Origin: Synechococcales cyanobacterium PMM_0002
Lineage (GTDB): Bacteria; Cyanobacteriota; Cyanobacteriia; Elainellales; Elainellaceae
Direction of reading: 5' to 3'
Length of the DNA stretch: 9,659 bases
NCBI GenBank assembly: GCA_949127925.1
Contig: CASBQX010000031.1
Location: forward strand, 1 to 9,659
Shown here: piece by piece, positions 7,332 to 9,659 of the stretch
Position numbering within the stretch: the stretch's first letter is position 1
How the letters are laid out: each line of letters starts with the position of its first letter
Notes under the pieces: model-generated
The model's input: only the letters and a program-made list of their open reading frames with translations
Told to the model about the DNA's origin: nothing
The model's database searches: none
Program-made: the position numbers and the translations under genes

Positions 7332-7405
7332 CAGTCAGGCCATTTTTTCTGAGAATCTGATTTAGGCTAAGAAATGCTGATTATTCACTACCTAGCCTTT
7401 GCTTG

Positions 7406-8077
7406 ATGCCTCTCACAATTTTGGTGGCAGATGACGATTTGGGAACCCGCCTCGCCGTAAGCGATTACTTAGAGCTGGCAGGGTATCTTGTGGTGATGGC
7501 AGAAGACGGGAAGAAAGCGATGTCTAAAGTGGATCAGTTTCATCCTCACCTAATTGTGACGGATGTGGCAATGCCCCAAATGGATGGCTATGAGCTAGTG
7601 CGTCAAGTGCGGCTGAAACCTGCCCTGCGGCTGTTGCCAGTCATTTTCTTGACCGCCCGCACCAATACGGAAGAGCGGATTCGGGGCTATCAGTTGGGCT
7701 GTGATGCTTATTTACCCAAACCGTTTGAACTGCCTGAACTAGGTGCAGTGATTCGCAATTTGCTAGAGCGATCGCAATTAATTCAGTCAGAATGGCGGCT
7801 GCATACGCAATCTCAGCTTGATCATCCAACCGTAGCAGACCATTTGCCGCACAAAACCCACGCGATCGCTATGGTCAACAACCTCGATCTGACGCCGCGA
7901 GAACAGGGGGTGCTGTCCTTCCTCACCGATGGGCTGTCAAATAACCAGATTGGCGATCGCCTCCATCTCAGCTCCCGCACCGTCGAAAAATACGTCAGCA
8001 GCCTTCTGCGCAAAACCAACACCAGCAACCGCGCCGAACTGGTGCGTTTTGCCATGGATCATCATTTGGTCGAATGA
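7406..8077 (+). CDS. NarL/LuxR-family response regulator (Ycf29-like)
   Basis: This 223-residue two-component regulator has an N-terminal receiver domain and a C-terminal LuxR-type helix-turn-helix. In the receiver, Asp9-Asp10-Asp11 form the acidic pocket, Asp53 (VTDVAMPQMDG) is the phosphoacceptor, Thr83 the switch residue and Lys105 (PKPF) the conserved lysine. The DNA-binding domain starts at LTPREQGVL (about 157) and its recognition helix is in LSSRTVEKYVSSLLRKT. The ending, with EKYVSSL and TSNRAELVRFAM, resembles the Ycf29 regulators kept in cyanobacteria and some red-algal plastids. No histidine kinase is adjacent, so the partner and target genes are unknown. I chose ATG 7406; a TTG one codon earlier (7403) is also open. 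It is transcribed divergently from the oxidoreductase and converges on the phosphatase gene. Confidence 0.9.
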   Translation: MPLTILVADDDLGTRLAVSDYLELAGYLVVMAEDGKKAMSKVDQFHPHLIVTDVAMPQMDGYELVRQVRLKPALRLLPVIFLTARTNTEERIRGYQLGCDAYLPKPFELPELGAVIRNLLERSQLIQSEWRLHTQSQLDHPTVADHLPHKTHAIAMVNNLDLTPREQGVLSFLTDGLSNNQIGDRLHLSSRTVEKYVSSLLRKTNTSNRAELVRFAMDHHLVE

Positions 8078-8104
8078 ATTGTTGGAATAAATGCATCACA
8101 CCCA

Positions 8105-8140
8105 GTAGGGGCGACACGGTCGTTCGCCCTGATTTTTATT
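8105..8140. repeat. Dispersed GC-rich palindrome, copy 2, doubling as a terminator
   Basis: GGGCGA (8109-8114) pairs with TCGCCC (8124-8129), and the whole element matches the repeat at 1974-2000 except for a one-base insertion and a shorter right arm. It is followed on the plus strand by GATTTTTATTT. Hairpin plus T-run between two convergent genes suggests it ends transcription of the response regulator. Confidence 0.6.
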
Positions 8141-8167
8141 TGCCCTGGTTGCCCCGCTTTCTCCGGT

Positions 8168-8638
8168 TCACGCCTGTAATTCCTCCAGCAATCCCCCACA
8201 GGCATCCATTAATAGATCAATGACATAATTGAACCCATCTGCCCCGCCATAATAGGGATCTGGCACATCGCGGTCGGGGTAGGTGCGGCAATAGCTACAC
8301 ATGAGTTTTACCTTATGGTCATACTGCCCCTTGGGTGCAAGCCGCAAAATATTGGCATAATTTTCATGATCCATCGCCAAAATTAGATCAAACGCCTCAA
8401 AGTCTGACGGGTGAAACTGGCGAGCAGATCCCTCCAGTTCCATGCCGAGCTTTTTTAGCGCCGCTGCCGACATCCGGGCATCGGGCGGGTTGCCCACATG
8501 CCAACCGCCTGTACCCGCCGAATCGCAGACAATTTTTCCTTCTAGCCCGTGCTTTCGAATCAACAGATTCATAATATTTTCGGCAGACGGCGAGCGACAA
8601 ATATTGCCCAGGCAGATAAATAACAGCTTAGAGTTCAT
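8168..8638 (-). CDS. Low-molecular-weight protein tyrosine phosphatase
   Basis: This 156-residue cytosolic phosphatase matches the usual family length and the cyanobacterial homologue Slr0328 (157 residues). The P-loop CLGNICRS at 9-16 holds the nucleophile Cys9 and the phosphate-binding Arg15, with Ser16 next to it. The general acid is Asp127 in VPDPYYGG. These residues define hydrolysis of phosphotyrosine through a cysteinyl-phosphate intermediate, so it should be active. In bacteria such enzymes often act on tyrosine kinases or proteins of polysaccharide export, or on regulatory proteins; no substrate is shown by the neighbours. I chose ATG at 8638-8636 because the protein then begins directly with the first strand (MNSKLLFICLGN). 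A GTG at 8671 is in frame but would add eleven residues unlike the family. The ribosome binding site is weak. Confidence 0.93.
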   Translation of the reverse strand: MNSKLLFICLGNICRSPSAENIMNLLIRKHGLEGKIVCDSAGTGGWHVGNPPDARMSAAALKKLGMELEGSARQFHPSDFEAFDLILAMDHENYANILRLAPKGQYDHKVKLMCSYCRTYPDRDVPDPYYGGADGFNYVIDLLMDACGGLLEELQA

Positions 8639-8736
8639 AATTCTTGTGTCAGATTCTTGCTGCGGCCACACCGCATATCCGAGACGACTATCTCACAAAC
8701 CTGTCGAGAAAGTCACACCAGAGGGATTCTTCAAGG

Positions 8737-8745
8737 TGCTATACT
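8737..8745 (+). promoter_or_regulatory. Extended -10 promoter of the tRNA-Arg gene
   Basis: TGCTATACT is an extended -10 element (TGn plus TATACT) ending 14 bases before the mature tRNA 5' end. No good -35 is seen. The -10 overlaps a small inverted repeat (CTCGTT 8744-8749 with AACGAG 8755-8760). Confidence 0.5.
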
Positions 8746-8759
8746 CGTTTAGTGAACGA

Positions 8760-8832
8760 GGGCATGTAGCTCAGTGGATAGAGCATCAGATTCCGGTTCT
8801 GAGGGTCGGGGGTTCGAGTCCCTCCATGCTCG
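8760..8832 (+). tRNA. tRNA-Arg (anticodon CCG)
   Basis: The 73 bases fold as a standard cloverleaf. The acceptor stem pairs GGGCATG (8760-8766) with CATGCTC (8825-8831), with one G-T pair and discriminator G at 8832. The D arm is GCTCAGTGGATAGAGC. The anticodon stem TCAGA/TCTGA encloses the loop TTCCGGT with anticodon CCG, which reads CGG (Arg). The T arm GGGGG-TTCGAGT-CCCTC follows a five-base variable loop. The 3' CCA is not encoded. It lies right before a decayed hsdR gene, so it could be an old integration site. Confidence 0.96.
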
Positions 8833-8880
8833 TTGCAACGTCTAGGTCTAGAGTAACAATTTATTTGTTGCCGTTAACGG
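8831..8880. repeat. Four consecutive short palindromes between the tRNA and the hsdR relic
   Basis: The spacer is almost filled by CGTTGCAACG (8831-8840), TCTAG-GT-CTAGA (8841-8852), AACAA-TTTAT-TTGTT (8855-8869) and CCGTTAACGG (8871-8880). Each is a perfect dyad. None has a T-run suited to an intrinsic terminator. Confidence 0.5.
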
Positions 8881-8884
8881 ACTC

Positions 8885-9513
8885 ATGTTTTTTCTCGCCG
8901 ATCGCAATATTTTGGTTGATCAGACCATGACCAATGGCTTCAGGCTCTTTGGCTCGGCGATGACCAAGATCCAGAAGCGATAGGCAAACAAAGCCTATGA
9001 GATTTATCTGTCGCTCTATCAGGCGGTCACGGGCACTGAAGAAGCGCAAACTATCTACAAGCAATCCGGTGCAGATCTACGAGCCGAAGGATCTGGATGC
9101 CTCGCCAGTGTCGCCGGATCTGCCAGATTGACTGGAGGGTGAAGCACCTGTGGATGAGTTGGCGAACGAAGGGGTATGCTTTGAGGCGCTGGCGGCAGAG
9201 ATTGGCAGAGATTGCGACCCCTTCGACCTGCTGTGCCATGTCGCTTGGGATAGGCCACCGCTGACCCGGAAGGAGCGAGCTGAGCAGGTGAAAAGCGCAA
9301 TTATTTTATCCGTATGGCGATCGCGTCAGGCGAGTGTTGGAAGCCCTCTTGGATAAATATGCCGATGCGGGCGTGGGGCAGATTGAGGAAACTCAGATTT
9401 TCACCGTTGTGCCCTTCACCGAATTTGTCACCCCGATCGAGATTGTGCGTGCCTTTGGCGAACTAGACAATTACCAAAAGGCGATCCGCGACCTGAAAGA
9501 GTCACTCTACAGT
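8885..9513 (+). pseudogene. hsdR: Relic of a type I restriction enzyme R subunit (hsdR)
   Basis: These are scattered pieces of an HsdR protein, the ATP-driven DNA translocase and nuclease subunit of type I restriction-modification. From 8885 the frame reads FFLADRNILVDQT and later AYEIYLSLYQAVTGTEEAQ, the segment before the DEAD-type motif of the helicase domain. It is cut by TAG at 8981-8983, likely CAG (Gln) originally. At about 9062 it jumps to a far-downstream segment (IYEPKDLDASPVSPDLPD), which meets TGA at 9129-9131. A second jump joins the C-terminal domain at DELANEG. Two one-base deletions follow, in the A-run at 9291-9294 and near 9312-9313, after which YGDRVRRVLEALLDKYAD and TPIEIVRAFG are read to about 9513. 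The nuclease domain and most of the motor are missing and no hsdM or hsdS is seen. It is non-functional. Confidence 0.85.
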
Positions 9514-9540
9514 GTGGAGTATCTTTGTCGGTGTCTCTCC

Positions 9541-9578
9541 TTGACACTCCCCACGGCTGAAGCCGGGGGATTCTTGGT
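9541..9578 (-). mobile_element. Right end of an IS200/IS605-type element, with the omega-RNA 3' hairpin
   Basis: On the minus strand, just after the tnpB-like stop codon, comes GAATCCCCCGGCTTCAGCCG followed by TGGGGAGTGTCAA. It forms a hairpin: CGGC (9554-9557) with GCCG (9562-9565), loop TGAA, extended by CCC/GGG (9550-9552 with 9567-9569) across one mismatch. This hairpin and the TGTCAA end resemble the right ends of cyanobacterial tnpB-carrying elements, where the TnpB guide RNA also ends. The boundary near 9541 is inferred. The left end is outside the window. Confidence 0.55.
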
Positions 9579-9659
9579 TCATCGAGCCAACTTGTCTAAG
9601 CCAATTGCCTGATTTAGATAGAGGTCGTTCTCTCCCCAAGCTTTAATTCCGCTGTGCCC
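9579..9659 (-). CDS. tnpB: tnpB-like (IS605 accessory / RNA-guided nuclease family) C-terminal tail, 26 residues
   Basis: The minus strand is open from the window edge to TGA (complement of 9579-9581), encoding GHSGIKAWGENDLYLNQA and then IGLDKLAR. A G-x-x-G-x-x-A-W-G-E start and a short variable tail are typical of the C termini of cyanobacterial TnpB (OrfB) proteins, beyond the zinc finger and the last RuvC motif. The best support is the neighbouring terminal hairpin, which begins within ten bases of the stop, as in IS200/IS605 elements. TnpB proteins are omega-RNA-guided DNA nucleases that help these elements persist. The catalytic residues are outside the window, so activity cannot be judged. 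With only 26 residues the call is moderate. Confidence 0.5.
   Translation of the reverse strand, partial: GHSGIKAWGENDLYLNQAIGLDKLAR

Noticed and set aside
7172..7360. 62-codon plus-strand open frame in the divergent spacer
   Set aside because: It starts with TTG, has no ribosome binding site, shows no recognisable motif and lies in AT-rich sequence that carries probable promoters.
8639..8671. Longer phosphatase starting at GTG 8671
   Set aside because: The eleven extra residues lie outside the family's normal start and the internal ATG gives the standard length.
8744..8760. Hairpin CTCGTT/AACGAG as a tRNA leader structure
   Set aside because: It overlaps the -10 box, so half of it would lie upstream of the expected transcription start and not be in the RNA.
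8442..8930. 162-codon plus-strand open frame
   Set aside because: It runs antisense to the phosphatase gene and straight through the tRNA-Arg gene; its translation shows no domain.
9504..9520. Hairpin ACTCTAC-AGT-GTGGAGT as the hsdR terminator or transposon end
   Set aside because: The stem is short with a mismatch or wobble and there is no T-run. The stronger terminal hairpin is at 9549-9569.
9334..9612. Separate small gene of 92 residues
   Set aside because: Its first two thirds are the HsdR C-terminal domain continued from another frame, and its end reads into the transposon end antisense to tnpB.
1..9659. Scattered GCGATCGC octamers as a CRISPR or element repeat
   Set aside because: They are unevenly spaced, lie inside genes and are the known HIP1 motif of cyanobacterial genomes. 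I saw no regularly spaced repeat array.

Overview
The window is chromosomal DNA from a cyanobacterium, probably a filamentous or Leptolyngbya-like lineage of moderate GC. The main evidence is at least 15 exact copies of the HIP1 octamer GCGATCGC in 9.7 kb, where chance predicts well under one. The gene content also fits: a succinate-semialdehyde dehydrogenase / 2-oxoglutarate decarboxylase pair, a Ycf29-like response regulator, and a low-molecular-weight tyrosine phosphatase of the size seen in cyanobacteria.

Layout. Positions 1-1871 hold the 3' end of a succinate-semialdehyde dehydrogenase gene, then 17 bases later a ThDP enzyme that is best read as 2-oxoglutarate decarboxylase. Together they would form the cyanobacterial bypass of the TCA cycle from 2-oxoglutarate to succinate. 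A 358-base spacer with a palindromic repeat and inverted repeats follows. Positions 2230-4788 encode a large membrane HD phosphohydrolase of the PgpH type (c-di-AMP phosphodiesterase family). Positions 4867-5992 are prfB (release factor 2) with an intact +1 programmed frameshift at an early TGA. It converges on a minus-strand Gfo/Idh/MocA oxidoreductase (6037-7113), and a 25-bp hairpin between them pairs the two stop codons with each other. A divergent AT-rich spacer leads to a NarL/Ycf29-like response regulator (7406-8077). This converges on a low-molecular-weight protein tyrosine phosphatase (8168-8638, minus), with a second copy of the palindromic repeat between them. A tRNA-Arg(CCG) gene lies at 8760-8832.

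The last 830 bases are accessory and decayed. Directly after the tRNA is a relic of a type I restriction subunit (hsdR): one helicase-domain segment and the C-terminal domain remain, broken by two internal deletions, two stop codons and two one-base frameshifts. It is followed by the 3' end of a minus-strand tnpB-like gene with the terminal hairpin typical of IS200/IS605 elements, which is also where an omega (guide) RNA would end. The tRNA - defence relic - transposon order suggests a worn genomic island edge.

No clearly new multi-gene system is visible. The points most worth a second look are the tnpB/omegaRNA end against the hsdR relic, the paired-stop-codon hairpin, the 15-base in-frame repeat at the decarboxylase N terminus, and the His-to-Gln change at a predicted metal site of the PgpH-like protein.
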